Shown here piece after piece: positions 15,516 through 24,791 of a stretch of DNA of 55,430 nt; the stretch's first letter is position 1, and each line of letters starts with the position of its first letter. A program made the position numbers and the translations under genes. The stretch spans positions 1-55,430 of the forward strand of contig JAJXYX010000067.1 in NCBI GenBank assembly GCA_021780355.1. The letters run 5' to 3'. The notes below the pieces were generated by a model. The model saw only the letters and a list, made by a program, of their open reading frames with translations. It was not told the DNA's origin and made no database searches. The stretch comes from a bacterium (GTDB lineage: Bacteria > Chlamydiota > Chlamydiia > Chlamydiales > SM23-39).

Positions 15516-16304
15516 ATGAACATTTTATTCGAGTCGCCCTCTTGGATCCTCTCTTCTTTGTTCATCGTGATTCCCTCAATCTGTTTTAGCCTTCTTCTTC
15601 TTTGGGTGGTAAGAAAAACAGTGTCTATTGAAACGCTTCGAAAAAATCATGATGTCGCTGGATTTACTTTTAGCATCGTCGGCGTTTTGTATAGTGTGAT
15701 TTTGGCTTTTACCGTGATCAATGTGCAAACTCGCTATAGTCAAGCAGAAGAGACGATTCATACCGAAGCTACGATGCTTTCAGATCTTTATCGGGATGCT
15801 GGTTTTTTCGAGCCTGCCGACCGGGACCAAATCCGCTCTGTTTTGCGCGAGTATGTGCGGTATGTTCTGGAAAAAGAATGGCATTCTCCCTTGAACAAAA
15901 AAGTGAGTGTAGAGACGCAAAAAATTTTGGAAAAGCTATGGAAAAATTATTATCAGGTAAAAATCCAAGATGAAAAAGCCAAAATTTGGTATGAACAGTC
16001 GATTTCAAAAATTGATAATCTTATGAACGCGCGGCTGGGTAGAGAATTCGATTCGTGGCAGCATTTGGGCGGTATGATGTGGAGTCTTTTGATTGTCGGC
16101 GCTGCAATTACGATTTGTTTTATGTTTTTCTTTGGCTTAGAACGTTTGAACGCCCAGATGTTCATGACTTCTCTTTTAACTGGATATATCTCTTTTATTT
16201 TATATCTTATCTTCTCTCTCGATCATATTTTTCAAGGCCCCGAGGCTATCAAGCCTTTTGCAATCGAAGGGGTCGCTAAGTTTTTCGATCAGTGGAATTC
16301 TTGA
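15516..16304 (+). CDS. DUF4239 membrane protein
   Basis: A 262-residue protein with membrane helices at about 10-34, 48-70, 187-208 and 215-238 and a charged cytoplasmic or periplasmic region between the second and third. HDVAGFTFSIVGVLYSVILAFTVI at the second helix is the typical DUF4239 signature. The family is distantly compared with bestrophin-like channels; transport activity is not shown. AAGG lies before ATG 15516. It is convergent with htpX, with 13 bases between stop codons. Confidence 0.75.
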   Translation: MNILFESPSWILSSLFIVIPSICFSLLLLWVVRKTVSIETLRKNHDVAGFTFSIVGVLYSVILAFTVINVQTRYSQAEETIHTEATMLSDLYRDAGFFEPADRDQIRSVLREYVRYVLEKEWHSPLNKKVSVETQKILEKLWKNYYQVKIQDEKAKIWYEQSISKIDNLMNARLGREFDSWQHLGGMMWSLLIVGAAITICFMFFFGLERLNAQMFMTSLLTGYISFILYLIFSLDHIFQGPEAIKPFAIEGVAKFFDQWNS

Positions 16305-16317
16305 GCGATAGAAAAAA

Positions 16318-17229
16318 CTAATACCCATCTTTCAGGCGTTGAATTCTTGCGTCAAGAGGGGGGTGTGTGGCGAAGAGATAGAGAAGGCTGGGTTTGGCGG
16401 GGTGGGAAATTTTAAAGGCTGCCATCGCAGGGTTGTCCGCTTTGGGATCTTTGATGTTTTGGACATTTTTTAAAGCTTGCAAGGCGGAGATCATCGCCTC
16501 TTTGCTGGTGAGGCGCGCGCCTCCGGCGTCAGCGCGGAATTCGCGGAATCGAGAATAAGCGGCGACGACGAGAGAACCTAAAATCATAAAAATGACTTCA
16601 AAAAGGTAGGTAAAGAGCATATAGCTCATGAAGCTGCCGTTCGACGAGCTGCTGTCGCGGCTGCGTCCGAGATTTGAAAATGCGTAGGCAAGGACGCGGG
16701 CGAGAAACATAACGAACGCGTTGACAACGCCTTGAAGAAGCGTCATTGTGACCATGTCGCCATTTGCGATGTGGGAAATTTCATGACCGAGCACTGCTTT
16801 GATTTCTGCGGGGCCGAGCCGATTGAGAAGACCTGTCGATACAGCCACAAGAGAGCGGCTTTGCGTGGGACCTGTGGCAAAGGCGTTCACTTCATTGGAG
16901 CGGAATACCCCGACTTGAGGACGGGGAATCCCTGCAGATTCTGCAAGCTCATAGACTGTTTGCAAAAGATGCCTTGCATCGGGATCGATCGTTTTGGGGT
17001 CGATGAGCTGCACGCCCATCATCCATTTTGCCATCACCCGGGAAAGCGCGAGGGAAATGAATGCGCCCCCCATGCCCCAGACGAAGCAAAACACTAAGAG
17101 AGAATTGTAATTGAGCCCGTTAGCGGCCAAATAGGGGCGGATATTCAGCAGATGCAAAATCGCTGAAATCACGATGATAACTAAAAAGTTTAGCATCAAG
17201 AAGAGAACAATCCTTTTTGCTAGCGCCAT
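16318..17229 (-). CDS. htpX: HtpX-family membrane zinc metalloprotease
   Basis: A 303-residue HtpX (M48B). Two N-terminal membrane helices (about 5-27 and 42-62) precede the cytosolic catalytic core: HEISH gives zinc ligands His149 and His153 with catalytic Glu150, and REFRAD supplies the third ligand Glu230. Two further membrane segments lie between (about 165-185 and 202-225). FATGPTQSRSLVAVSTGLL is also characteristic. HtpX degrades misfolded inner-membrane proteins together with FtsH. TAGGTAGG stands before ATG 17229. Single gene on the minus strand. Confidence 0.92.
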   Translation of the reverse strand: MALAKRIVLFLMLNFLVIIVISAILHLLNIRPYLAANGLNYNSLLVFCFVWGMGGAFISLALSRVMAKWMMGVQLIDPKTIDPDARHLLQTVYELAESAGIPRPQVGVFRSNEVNAFATGPTQSRSLVAVSTGLLNRLGPAEIKAVLGHEISHIANGDMVTMTLLQGVVNAFVMFLARVLAYAFSNLGRSRDSSSSNGSFMSYMLFTYLFEVIFMILGSLVVAAYSRFREFRADAGGARLTSKEAMISALQALKNVQNIKDPKADNPAMAAFKISHPAKPSLLYLFATHPPLDARIQRLKDGY

Positions 17230-17433
17230 AACCTACCTATTTTGTTTCCATTAAACCGCAGTCGGCTATAAGTGTCAATTCTTGCATTCATTTCGGTATA
17301 TAGAGGAAAAAAGTTTTTCGATTGCAGGAAAATGTTCTTTCTGTCATTTACTCTACCGATTCTTTGAAAAACCTGCCTAGGATTACCTCAGGGGCTGTTT
17401 TTTAACGAAAAAATCTCTAACCAAAGAGCAAAG

Positions 17434-17661
17434 ATGAGCAAAGCCATTTTCAAAATGCAAAGTAAAAATGCGGCGTTAAGCAAGGTTAAAAAAGAACTCA
17501 ACGGCCGTTATGCATGCTATGTATTAATCACTTGCAGCGATCCATCGGGCGATGGGAAAATGGAGGTGGAGATGAACTACGAAGGAGATGAGATGCTGGC
17601 TGCCTTTTTGCTGGAAAATGCAGGACAAGTATTTGATCAAAAGCTATCTTCTTCTAAGTAA
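17434..17661 (+). CDS. small conserved-looking protein of unknown function
   Basis: A 75-residue acidic-tailed protein (AACGGCCG region then GDGKMEVEMNYEGDEMLAAFLLENAGQVFD). No signal peptide, membrane helix or known motif is visible. AAAGAG precedes ATG 17434, and the stop lies 14 bases before the M20 peptidase start, so the two are probably co-transcribed with the coiled-coil gene that follows. Codon use looks like its neighbours, which supports a real gene. Confidence 0.6.
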   Translation: MSKAIFKMQSKNAALSKVKKELNGRYACYVLITCSDPSGDGKMEVEMNYEGDEMLAAFLLENAGQVFDQKLSSSK

Positions 17662-17675
17662 CCTATGAGAGGCCT

Positions 17676-19034
17676 ATGCATTCTTTTGAGCAGTGGGTGG
17701 AGAGAAACCAAGAAAGAATTCAGCGGGATTATTTTACTTTTCTTCGATTCAAGACGATTGGCACAGATCCTGCCTGTAGATCCGAGATGACAGCTTGCGC
17801 ATCATGGCTGCAGCGTTATTTGCAAACGGCGGGATTTTCTTCCCGTTTGATCGAGACCTCAGGTCACCCCCTGGTATGGGCGGAGCATAATCAGGCAGGG
17901 CCCGATGCACCAACTTTATGCATTTATGGCCATTATGATGTGCAGCCAGTCGATCCTTTGGAGCTTTGGCTTAGCGATCCGTTTGAGCCTGAAGTGAGAA
18001 ATGGTCAGGTTTATGCTCGAGGCGCTTTGGATGATAAAGGGCAGATTTTTTATGCCATCTTAGCGGCGCTGGCTTTTCAGGAGCTGCAAGAGAAGTTGCC
18101 GATAAATATCAAATTTTGTATCGAGGGGGAAGAGGAGTCTGGCAGCCAGGGGTTGTCGGATGCGCTACCTAAGCTGCGCGCGTTTTTGAAAGCCGATTAT
18201 CTGCTCGTGCCTGATTTTGATCTTTTATCGCCTGATGAGCCTGCTATTTCACTCGGAGCTCGGGGGATTGTGACGATGGAAGTGACCCTGACAGGCTCGA
18301 AAGGGGATTTACATTCAGGTTGTTATGGCGGCATTGCCTACAACCCGAATCGAGCTCTGGCCGAGCTGCTCTCTCAACTGTGGGATGAGAAAGGGCGCGT
18401 TCAGGTGCCTGGCTTTTATGACGATGTGGGCGCTATTAGCGAGAAAGAAAAAAAACTCTACTCTTTTCGCGGCAGCGAAGAGGAGTATGCAAAACAATAT
18501 GGGATTCGTGCGCTCGGGGGAGAGAAAGGGGTTTCCTTGATGGAGGCAAACTGGTTTAGGCCGACGCTCGAGATCAACGGCATGGCGGGTGGATATTCAG
18601 GACCTGGTTTTAAGACGGTGATACCTGCTCAGGCTATGGCCAAGCTCTCTTGCCGCCTCGTTCCCCCGCAAAATCCTAAAAAAATTGCGGAGCAAGTAGG
18701 AAGTTTTTTGACATCTCGCGCCGCGGCTGGTATGGATGTAAATTATCGCGTGTTGTCGGCGGAGCCTGCCTTTAGGGGACAGGCTGCATCGCGTTTGGCC
18801 GACGCTGTAGCGGGAGCCTATACGGATGTGATGCAAAGGCCGTGTCATCGAATCCTCTCGGGAGGCTCGATTCCGATCATCGCGCAGTTTCAGGAGATGG
18901 GATTGCAAGATGTCGTCGGCATGGGATATGGACTGCCTGGAGACCAGATCCACGCGCCAAATGAACATTTTGATATGAATCGCTTAAGCAAAGGAATTTT
19001 AACGGTAGCTCGAACGATTCAAAGGTTAAGGTAA
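17676..19034 (+). CDS. M20-family dipeptidase/deacylase
   Basis: A 452-residue M20 metallopeptidase. Zinc-site blocks are present: GHYDVQP with His86, ARGALDDKGQ with bridging Asp119, and EGEEESGS with catalytic Glu152 and ligand Glu153; PDFDLLSP and the dimerisation-domain LHSGCYGG follow, and GDQIHAPNE near the end gives the last His ligand. Length and the GEEESGS pattern fit the ArgE/DapE/CPG2/carnosinase-type dipeptidases. It is cytosolic and cleaves small peptides or N-acyl amino acids; substrate not determinable. It is second in a likely three-gene unit, four bases from the next start. Confidence 0.88.
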   Translation: MHSFEQWVERNQERIQRDYFTFLRFKTIGTDPACRSEMTACASWLQRYLQTAGFSSRLIETSGHPLVWAEHNQAGPDAPTLCIYGHYDVQPVDPLELWLSDPFEPEVRNGQVYARGALDDKGQIFYAILAALAFQELQEKLPINIKFCIEGEEESGSQGLSDALPKLRAFLKADYLLVPDFDLLSPDEPAISLGARGIVTMEVTLTGSKGDLHSGCYGGIAYNPNRALAELLSQLWDEKGRVQVPGFYDDVGAISEKEKKLYSFRGSEEEYAKQYGIRALGGEKGVSLMEANWFRPTLEINGMAGGYSGPGFKTVIPAQAMAKLSCRLVPPQNPKKIAEQVGSFLTSRAAAGMDVNYRVLSAEPAFRGQAASRLADAVAGAYTDVMQRPCHRILSGGSIPIIAQFQEMGLQDVVGMGYGLPGDQIHAPNEHFDMNRLSKGILTVARTIQRLR

Positions 19035-19038
19035 GTGT

Positions 19039-21075
19039 ATGCAAACCGAGAAGAAAACACCTATAAGCGCCAAAAGGGAACTTTCAGAAGAGCCTTGGCT
19101 TTTTTTGGCAGGGCCTGTGTTTCTCTTATGTACGCTCACGATAGCAGTTTGGCTCCACCAGCAAGAACTTCTCTACTGGCTGGCCGCTTCACTCGCCGGC
19201 ATGGCCGTTTGCGTACATTATAAAATCCGCGGCTGCGTCTATACAATCCTTTTACTAACCGCTTTCGCCATCGTTAGACATGGATGGTTTTTGGATCAGC
19301 ATCTATGGAATTTAGGATTGGAAGGGTCTTTGACCTGTGGTTTTGTCATTACAGCGCTCGCTGCCGACCAGCGTTTTTCTTTGCTGCAATCTCTTCACAG
19401 TCTATCCGAGGCTCAAGGATCTACGATCGGCCATCTCGAGCAAAACGTGGCCATGCTGCTTGAAGCCTCTCAGGCTCAGCAGATTTCATTGCAGGAAAAA
19501 ATTGCAGAAAAACAAAAAGAGCTGGAAGAGACGCAATCGGAACTCTCTTCGATTGTGATTTTAAATGAAGTGCTTCGCAAAACTTCGGCCAGTCAATTGC
19601 AAGAATCTGCCTCTATGGCGGAAATACTTTTAGACCGCGATCGCCGCATCGGCTATTTAATGGCGGAGAGAGAAGAATTAAGCCAGCACTTGGAGCGTCT
19701 TCGCGATGAGTCTCGTTTAAACCAGGAAAATGAGCAGCTTCTCCACGAACTGAACGCGAGTCGAGTTGATCATGAGCAGATGCGATGCATGAGCGAGACG
19801 ATTGCTCGTCTGACAGAGCAGTTGGAAGAAAATGGGCAGCCGGTTTCTAAGTTGAAAGAGGAAAATAGACGGCTGCTCGGCGAGTTAGAGGATAAACGCC
19901 AAGACGAAACGCGCATTCAGTCTCTCAATGAGACGATCGGCCATTTGACCCAAAAATTAGCTTCTCAAGAAGAATCGGCCTCTAATCGTTTCCGCGTGTT
20001 AACATTGGAAAAACAAAAGCTGCAAGAATCGCTTGAAGCATCGAAAGCCGATACGAAAAAATTAGAGCAGCGCATTCAAGAGCTCTCTGAGGAGTTGGCT
20101 TTATCTCTTCTTTCGGTACAAAGGTTAGAAAAGCTTCAGGTTGAAAAGGAGACTCTTCAGTGCCGTTTAGAATCTCTTGAGACAGAGCGGGCCAAATTAT
20201 TGGAGGTCAATCAGGCGGATCTTAAGCAGATTCAACTGCTCAATGAATCTCTAGAAGCCCTTTCTCAGCAGCTCGCCGATCAGCAAGATCCTTCTTCCAA
20301 AGCGTTTTACGCGCTGCGCGAAGAAAAGCAAGTCTTTCAAGAGCAGCTTAAAAGCGTCAAGTCTGACAATCAAATGTTGCAAAACCGACTTCAGCAGCTC
20401 TCTGAAGAACTGGGGCAATCTCTTACGTCCTTACAAAAACTCGAGCAACTCCAAACGGAAAAGAATTTTCTTCAAGAAAGGCTTCGCTCTGCCGAGCTTG
20501 AGCTGGCGACCCTCAATAAAAAAGCGGAAACAACGTTTTCGGCGCCTCTTCCAGCTGAACTGGCCACTTCCATTGTCTCTTTGAAAAAAATTGAACAGCT
20601 CCAAACGGAAAAGAATTTCTTTCAAGAAAGGCTCCGCTCTGCCGAAACTGAACTCGCGAGACTTTCGCAAAAAATAGAAACAGCTTCCCCTGTCCCTTCT
20701 TCCCAAGAAAGGCCGGCTCTCCATGCCGAAAGAGAACTTCTCCTTACAAAACTCTCCGACACCCAATCTCAATTGGCCCAGCTAGAAGAAAGGCTTAAAA
20801 AATCTTCCCAAATAGAAACTCTCTATCAACAACTAAAAGCTCAGTTTGAAGAGAAAAACGCCGTTCTCCACGAAACGCGCGCCCAACTTTTCCGCACAGA
20901 CACGGAACTTCAAAAGCTACAAATCGAAAGTCAGCAAAAACAACTCGAAGCAGACCCCCTCCCTGAAGAGGTCCGCCAAGAAATCTCCGCCCTCGAGCAG
21001 CAAATCTCCGAGCTGCATGTCGAAAATGATCAGCTTCAACAAATCATTAGCGATTTACTTAAAAAGGGCTCATAG
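19039..21075 (+). CDS. membrane-anchored long coiled-coil protein
   Basis: A 678-residue protein. The N-terminal 110 residues contain about three to four membrane helices (about 20-41, 45-62, 66-84, 93-111), after which the remainder is an almost unbroken heptad-rich coiled coil of about 560 residues. It has internal duplications, such as LEQLQTEKNFLQERLRSAE repeated as IEQLQTEKNFFQERLRSAE. ATG 19039 follows the M20 stop by four bases with AAGG upstream. The plan (membrane base, long rod) suggests a spacer, tether or scaffold; no function is recognised. GC-rich hairpins follow its stop. Confidence 0.7.
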   Translation: MQTEKKTPISAKRELSEEPWLFLAGPVFLLCTLTIAVWLHQQELLYWLAASLAGMAVCVHYKIRGCVYTILLLTAFAIVRHGWFLDQHLWNLGLEGSLTCGFVITALAADQRFSLLQSLHSLSEAQGSTIGHLEQNVAMLLEASQAQQISLQEKIAEKQKELEETQSELSSIVILNEVLRKTSASQLQESASMAEILLDRDRRIGYLMAEREELSQHLERLRDESRLNQENEQLLHELNASRVDHEQMRCMSETIARLTEQLEENGQPVSKLKEENRRLLGELEDKRQDETRIQSLNETIGHLTQKLASQEESASNRFRVLTLEKQKLQESLEASKADTKKLEQRIQELSEELALSLLSVQRLEKLQVEKETLQCRLESLETERAKLLEVNQADLKQIQLLNESLEALSQQLADQQDPSSKAFYALREEKQVFQEQLKSVKSDNQMLQNRLQQLSEELGQSLTSLQKLEQLQTEKNFLQERLRSAELELATLNKKAETTFSAPLPAELATSIVSLKKIEQLQTEKNFFQERLRSAETELARLSQKIETASPVPSSQERPALHAERELLLTKLSDTQSQLAQLEERLKKSSQIETLYQQLKAQFEEKNAVLHETRAQLFRTDTELQKLQIESQQKQLEADPLPEEVRQEISALEQQISELHVENDQLQQIISDLLKKGS

Positions 21076-21118
21076 TTGGGGCTCCGCCCCAAACCCCGTT
21101 AAGGGGCTAGCCCCTTAA
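21076..21118 (+). terminator. paired GC-rich hairpins after the coiled-coil gene
   Basis: TTGGGGC-TCC-GCCCCAA (21076-21092) and TTAAGGGGC-TA-GCCCCTTAA (21099-21118), followed by ACCCCTTTTCT. Both stems are perfect. Similar GGGGC..GCCCC hairpins lie at 49321-49361 and in the long inverted repeat at 27841-28003, so this is a repeated terminator-like element. Confidence 0.65.
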
Positions 21119-21146
21119 AACCCCTTTTCTTTGTGAATGAATATAG

Positions 21147-22391
21147 ATGAGTTGTCCTTTAAAAGTGGCTTCCTCGAGTCAGATTGCTTGGATTGGACCA
21201 GGCGGGAGTTTGTCTTATCGGGAGATGGATGAGCTGGCCGATAGGTGGGTTTTTACCTTGATTCGTCGGGGGGTGAAAGAGGGCTCTCGCGTCGCGTTTT
21301 TTCCGCATCCGAATCCTTTAATCATTGCTTTATTTTTTGCTATTTGGCGGCTTGGCGCTTCAGCTTGCCCTTTACATCTACGGCTGCCTTTGGAGCAGAG
21401 AGAAAAAATGCTAGAGCGGCTTCAAGCGGATCTTTTGATTTTAGAGAATGAGCGCCCGGATTTAGAGCGCAGCTTTTTTTCTAAAGTTTGTCCAACGCTT
21501 CCTGCTTTATTTTTGATGACTTCGGGCTCTACGGCTGAACCGAAAATTGCGGTATTGAGCTACCAAAATATTTGGACTAATGCAGAGACGGCAATTTCTT
21601 TTCTCGATTTGCGAGCTGGAGATCGATGGCTTTTTAATTTACCTCTGTTTCATGTCGGCGGCATTGGCGTTGTCATGCGCTGCGTTTTGGCCCGCTCTGC
21701 GATAGTAGCGAGTCTTCAAGATTCTCAGATTACCCATATCTCTTGCGTTCCTACGCAGCTTTATCGCGCAACGCCTGTGTATAAGACGCTTCGCTGCGTT
21801 CTTTTAGGCGGCGCGCCTATTCATTCTTATCCCGAAAGACTTCCTGTCATTGTAACGTATGGACTGACGGAAATGGGTTCGATGGTGTTAGCTCAACGAC
21901 GTCCAACAGATGGTTATTTGGGATTTGCTCTACCCAAAAGAGAGATCAAGCTCGCAGATGATGGAGAAATTCTCGTCCGCGGGGAATGTTTATTTCAGGG
22001 CTATTGGCAAGGTGGGAAGATTGAGCCCCCCGATTGTTGGTTTGCGACAAAAGATGTAGGGCATTTTGACCCTATTCAGGGATTTCAGATTCTAGGCAGG
22101 AAGGACTGGCAGTTTATTTCTGGCGGGGAAAATATCCAGCCTGAAGAAATTGAACGCTATCTTCTAAACATCCCGGGCGTCAGGGAAGCTACTGTTATCC
22201 CTAAAAAAGATCCAGAGTTCGGAGCTCGCCCAGTGGCTTTTGTTTCAGGAGATCTGAGCTTAGAAGAGATGAGAGCCTATCTTCTGCCCCGTTTGCCCAA
22301 ATATAAAATCCCTATTGCCTTGATTTTTATCGACGAGATGCCCAAAAAGGGGCTGAAAGTCGATCGGCAGGCTTTGTTTGATTGTCTATAA
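21147..22391 (+). CDS. menE: o-succinylbenzoate--CoA ligase
   Basis: A 414-residue adenylate-forming enzyme, on the short side as MenE is. The P-loop-like MTSGSTAEPKIAVLS (about 123-137), the TYGLTEMGS core (A5 motif) and the C-terminal hinge LGRKDWQFISGGENIQPEEIE with catalytic-Lys tail (KKGLKVDR) are all visible. It activates o-succinylbenzoate to its CoA thioester in menaquinone synthesis. It is separated from menB/menA/menD (40-43 kb) and menF/menG (49-51 kb). The Shine-Dalgarno before ATG 21147 is weak. The start might differ by a few codons. Confidence 0.85.
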   Translation: MSCPLKVASSSQIAWIGPGGSLSYREMDELADRWVFTLIRRGVKEGSRVAFFPHPNPLIIALFFAIWRLGASACPLHLRLPLEQREKMLERLQADLLILENERPDLERSFFSKVCPTLPALFLMTSGSTAEPKIAVLSYQNIWTNAETAISFLDLRAGDRWLFNLPLFHVGGIGVVMRCVLARSAIVASLQDSQITHISCVPTQLYRATPVYKTLRCVLLGGAPIHSYPERLPVIVTYGLTEMGSMVLAQRRPTDGYLGFALPKREIKLADDGEILVRGECLFQGYWQGGKIEPPDCWFATKDVGHFDPIQGFQILGRKDWQFISGGENIQPEEIERYLLNIPGVREATVIPKKDPEFGARPVAFVSGDLSLEEMRAYLLPRLPKYKIPIALIFIDEMPKKGLKVDRQALFDCL

Positions 22392-22474
22392 AATTGTTGT
22401 CTTTATTTAATAAAATCTTTAATTTTATTTGTTGTAATACAGCGGAGAATAATTATAGCTATTTGTTTTTTTAT

Positions 22475-23228
22475 ATGATGATCGTTTCTTTGGTTCCTTC
22501 TGAGGTTGTAGATGTTCAGTCTATGAGAAAACGTAAGAGGGAAGAGTCTTTATCGCAAAGGGAAGAACTAGGTGTCAGCAGTAAAAAACGGGACATTGAT
22601 CATGGGAGCAGGGAAAAGACCGAAAAGTTAGCAGCATGTGTATTTTCAAAGGAGCTGACTAAAGATAGACAGGCAAAGGGCTCGATCGATGTTTCTCAAG
22701 GGGAAAAGAAACATGAAAGGACCTGTTATTTGGGCCAGATCGTATTTTCCGATCAAAGCTTCTATGAGGGAGAAATAAAAGATGGAAGGCCTGATGGATA
22801 TGGAGTGCGGACCTGTCGGGATGGGTCTATCTACAAGGGACATTTCGTAAAGGGACAGCCGGAAGGTTTTGGCTCTTTAGTGGATTTTGATGGAATTGTC
22901 TACCAAGGGCAATTTCAAAATGGCTACGCACATGGCATTGGCGTAATGATCTCTCCTGATGATGCAACTTATGAGTGGCGGTTCGTGCAGGGTTTTCCTC
23001 GTGGTTTCGGGACGTTGGCTCGTCTTGACGGCTCGAATTATCAGGGAAATTTTATCAAAGAATCTTCCAGGGGCAGAAATTCTTCCTTCTACTTCATCTT
23101 CTTGGAAAAAGCTTCAAAAGGGCAACGATTCTTCTTTGCAGTGGATTTTGAAAGGACATCTTGAAGAGAAACTGCCGAAAGCGAAGATAAGGCGTCGGCA
23201 GGTGAAAGAGGATTGCAAATCTGCTTGA
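22475..23228 (+). pseudogene. decayed MORN-repeat protein (MORN paralogue 1)
   Basis: The 5' part reads KRKREE..SKKRD (NLS-like, as in the next gene) and about five MORN repeats (YEGEIKDGRPDGYGVR and so on). Near 23052 the frame joins directly, but out of phase, to the C-terminal tail of the family: in the +1 frame NLPGAEILPSTSSSW..QKGNDSSLQW is readable up to 23228. The other paralogues have about 190 residues between these points. So an internal out-of-frame deletion removed the middle domain; the surviving frame ends at 23164 with an unrelated tail. The conserved Asp-Cys is Asp-Ser here. Start 22475 or 22478 is a guess by comparison with 23347; no Shine-Dalgarno is seen. Confidence 0.75.
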
Positions 23229-23346
23229 ATGCAGAGAAATAGTTTTGTTTCTTAGTTAGTTTCTTTTGCAATAATTTATTTTATCTTTATTAAATATTTA
23301 CTTTAATCTTGTATCATGTAGTGCGAAATAATGCACGGGCATTCAG

Positions 23347-24774
23347 ATGTCTATAAGTTCTTCTTCGGTTTTATCTATTGATTCGGGCAGCAAGCGTAAG
23401 AGGGAAGATCTTTCTTTAGAAGTTGATTCTAAAGAGCTTGATTGCAAAAAACGGAGGGTAGAGTCCTCGTTTTTAGAAAATGTGGAGAGGTTGGTTGATT
23501 GCGTGTTTGTAAAACCGTCAGCTTATTGCGTTTCCGTGTATAAAATGTTAGCGGCAGGCCGATTGTTTTGCCGTTATGAAAAGTTCCGCCTTTCAGATCA
23601 AAGCGTTTATCAAGGAGAAGCAAGGGAAGGGGTTCCGCATGGCTATGGGGTGTTAACTAAGCTTAATCGATCAAGATATGAAGGGGAGTTTGTCGACGGG
23701 AAACTGCATGGGTATGGCACGTTAAAGATCTCTTATGTAGTCGACTATGAAGGTCAGTTGCAAAAGGGATGTTTTCATGGCTATGGCGTATCTAAACATT
23801 TTGATGGATCGAGCTATGAAGGGGAGTTTAGAGAAGATCTTTTTCACGGGTTTGGAGAACTGGTGTGTTTTGATGGAGAAAGGTTCCGAGGACATTTTGT
23901 TGAGGGAGTGCCGCATGGAAGGGGAATTTCCATCGATTCCAAAGGGAATCTTCTCGACGGCAACTGGGTTCAAGGTGTAATGCATGGCCAAGGAAGGTTC
24001 GTTGACTCGACAGGAAAATTTCAAGTAGAGGGCAATTGGATTAACCATCGGATCATTTCAGACATTCGCAATTTATCAGATCCATTATTTTTTGATCTTC
24101 TGTGCGGTTCGCGCAAGATCACTCCGCCCAATGGATATTGTTTGGGGATTTATCAAGATTATTTAGAGAAAAAAGGTTATTTGGAAATAGCTAATTCTTT
24201 GAAAGAAGCTCAGCGATATTCTTTTTTCAGTGAAGAAGAGGCAGAAAAAGAATCTCATGTCATCTATCATGAATTGAATCAGGGAACCCAATCGAAGTTC
24301 ATTGCTTATGGATTTAGCGGTCATGACATGGGACTTAAACTGGTTCCGAGCATTTTCACTGGATTTATTTTATGTAAACTATTCAATACGGGAGAAGGCG
24401 TGGTGAAGTACCATGAAAAAGACCCTTCCGATCCTAAAAAATATAAACTCCAACTGCAAGTCAAAATCCCTAAAGAAAGTTTAACTCCAAAAGTGATTGA
24501 AACTCTTCTCTTGTCGCATGGCCGCAGTGTAAATGCCGATGAGGCTTACGGCCATCTTCGCAATCTTTGCGGCGCTGAAGTGCTTTCTTCTACTTCCGCT
24601 CCTTACAAAAAAACGCAAAAAGGCAACGACTGCTCTTTGCTATGGATAAGGGAGGTTTTAGAAGATGAGATGCCAGAACAAGGCAAATCAATACACCAAA
24701 GGCTGAAACAAGATTGCAAGGAAGCTCAAACTCTAGATGAACATGTTTGGTCCATTATGGACATGCAGCTATAG
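23347..24774 (+). CDS. MORN-repeat protein with clan CE-like C-terminal domain (MORN paralogue 2)
   Basis: A 475-residue protein. N-terminus: GSKRKRED and CKKRRVE, resembling a bipartite nuclear localisation signal. Residues about 78-235 hold seven or so MORN repeats (YEGEFVDGKLHGYGTL type). The C-terminal 230 residues are shared with the next two genes: PPNGYCLG, LKEAQRYS, ESHVIYHEL, a His block (GHDMGLKLVP) and TQKGNDCSLLW with Cys429. The His...Gln-xxx-Asp-Cys order recalls clan CE peptidases and YopJ acyltransferases, but the acidic residue expected after His is Lys here, so activity is uncertain. MORN repeats bind lipids or proteins. A host-directed effector is inferred. Confidence 0.7.
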   Translation: MSISSSSVLSIDSGSKRKREDLSLEVDSKELDCKKRRVESSFLENVERLVDCVFVKPSAYCVSVYKMLAAGRLFCRYEKFRLSDQSVYQGEAREGVPHGYGVLTKLNRSRYEGEFVDGKLHGYGTLKISYVVDYEGQLQKGCFHGYGVSKHFDGSSYEGEFREDLFHGFGELVCFDGERFRGHFVEGVPHGRGISIDSKGNLLDGNWVQGVMHGQGRFVDSTGKFQVEGNWINHRIISDIRNLSDPLFFDLLCGSRKITPPNGYCLGIYQDYLEKKGYLEIANSLKEAQRYSFFSEEEAEKESHVIYHELNQGTQSKFIAYGFSGHDMGLKLVPSIFTGFILCKLFNTGEGVVKYHEKDPSDPKKYKLQLQVKIPKESLTPKVIETLLLSHGRSVNADEAYGHLRNLCGAEVLSSTSAPYKKTQKGNDCSLLWIREVLEDEMPEQGKSIHQRLKQDCKEAQTLDEHVWSIMDMQL

Positions 24775-24791
24775 GAGCAGGAGGGTTAATT

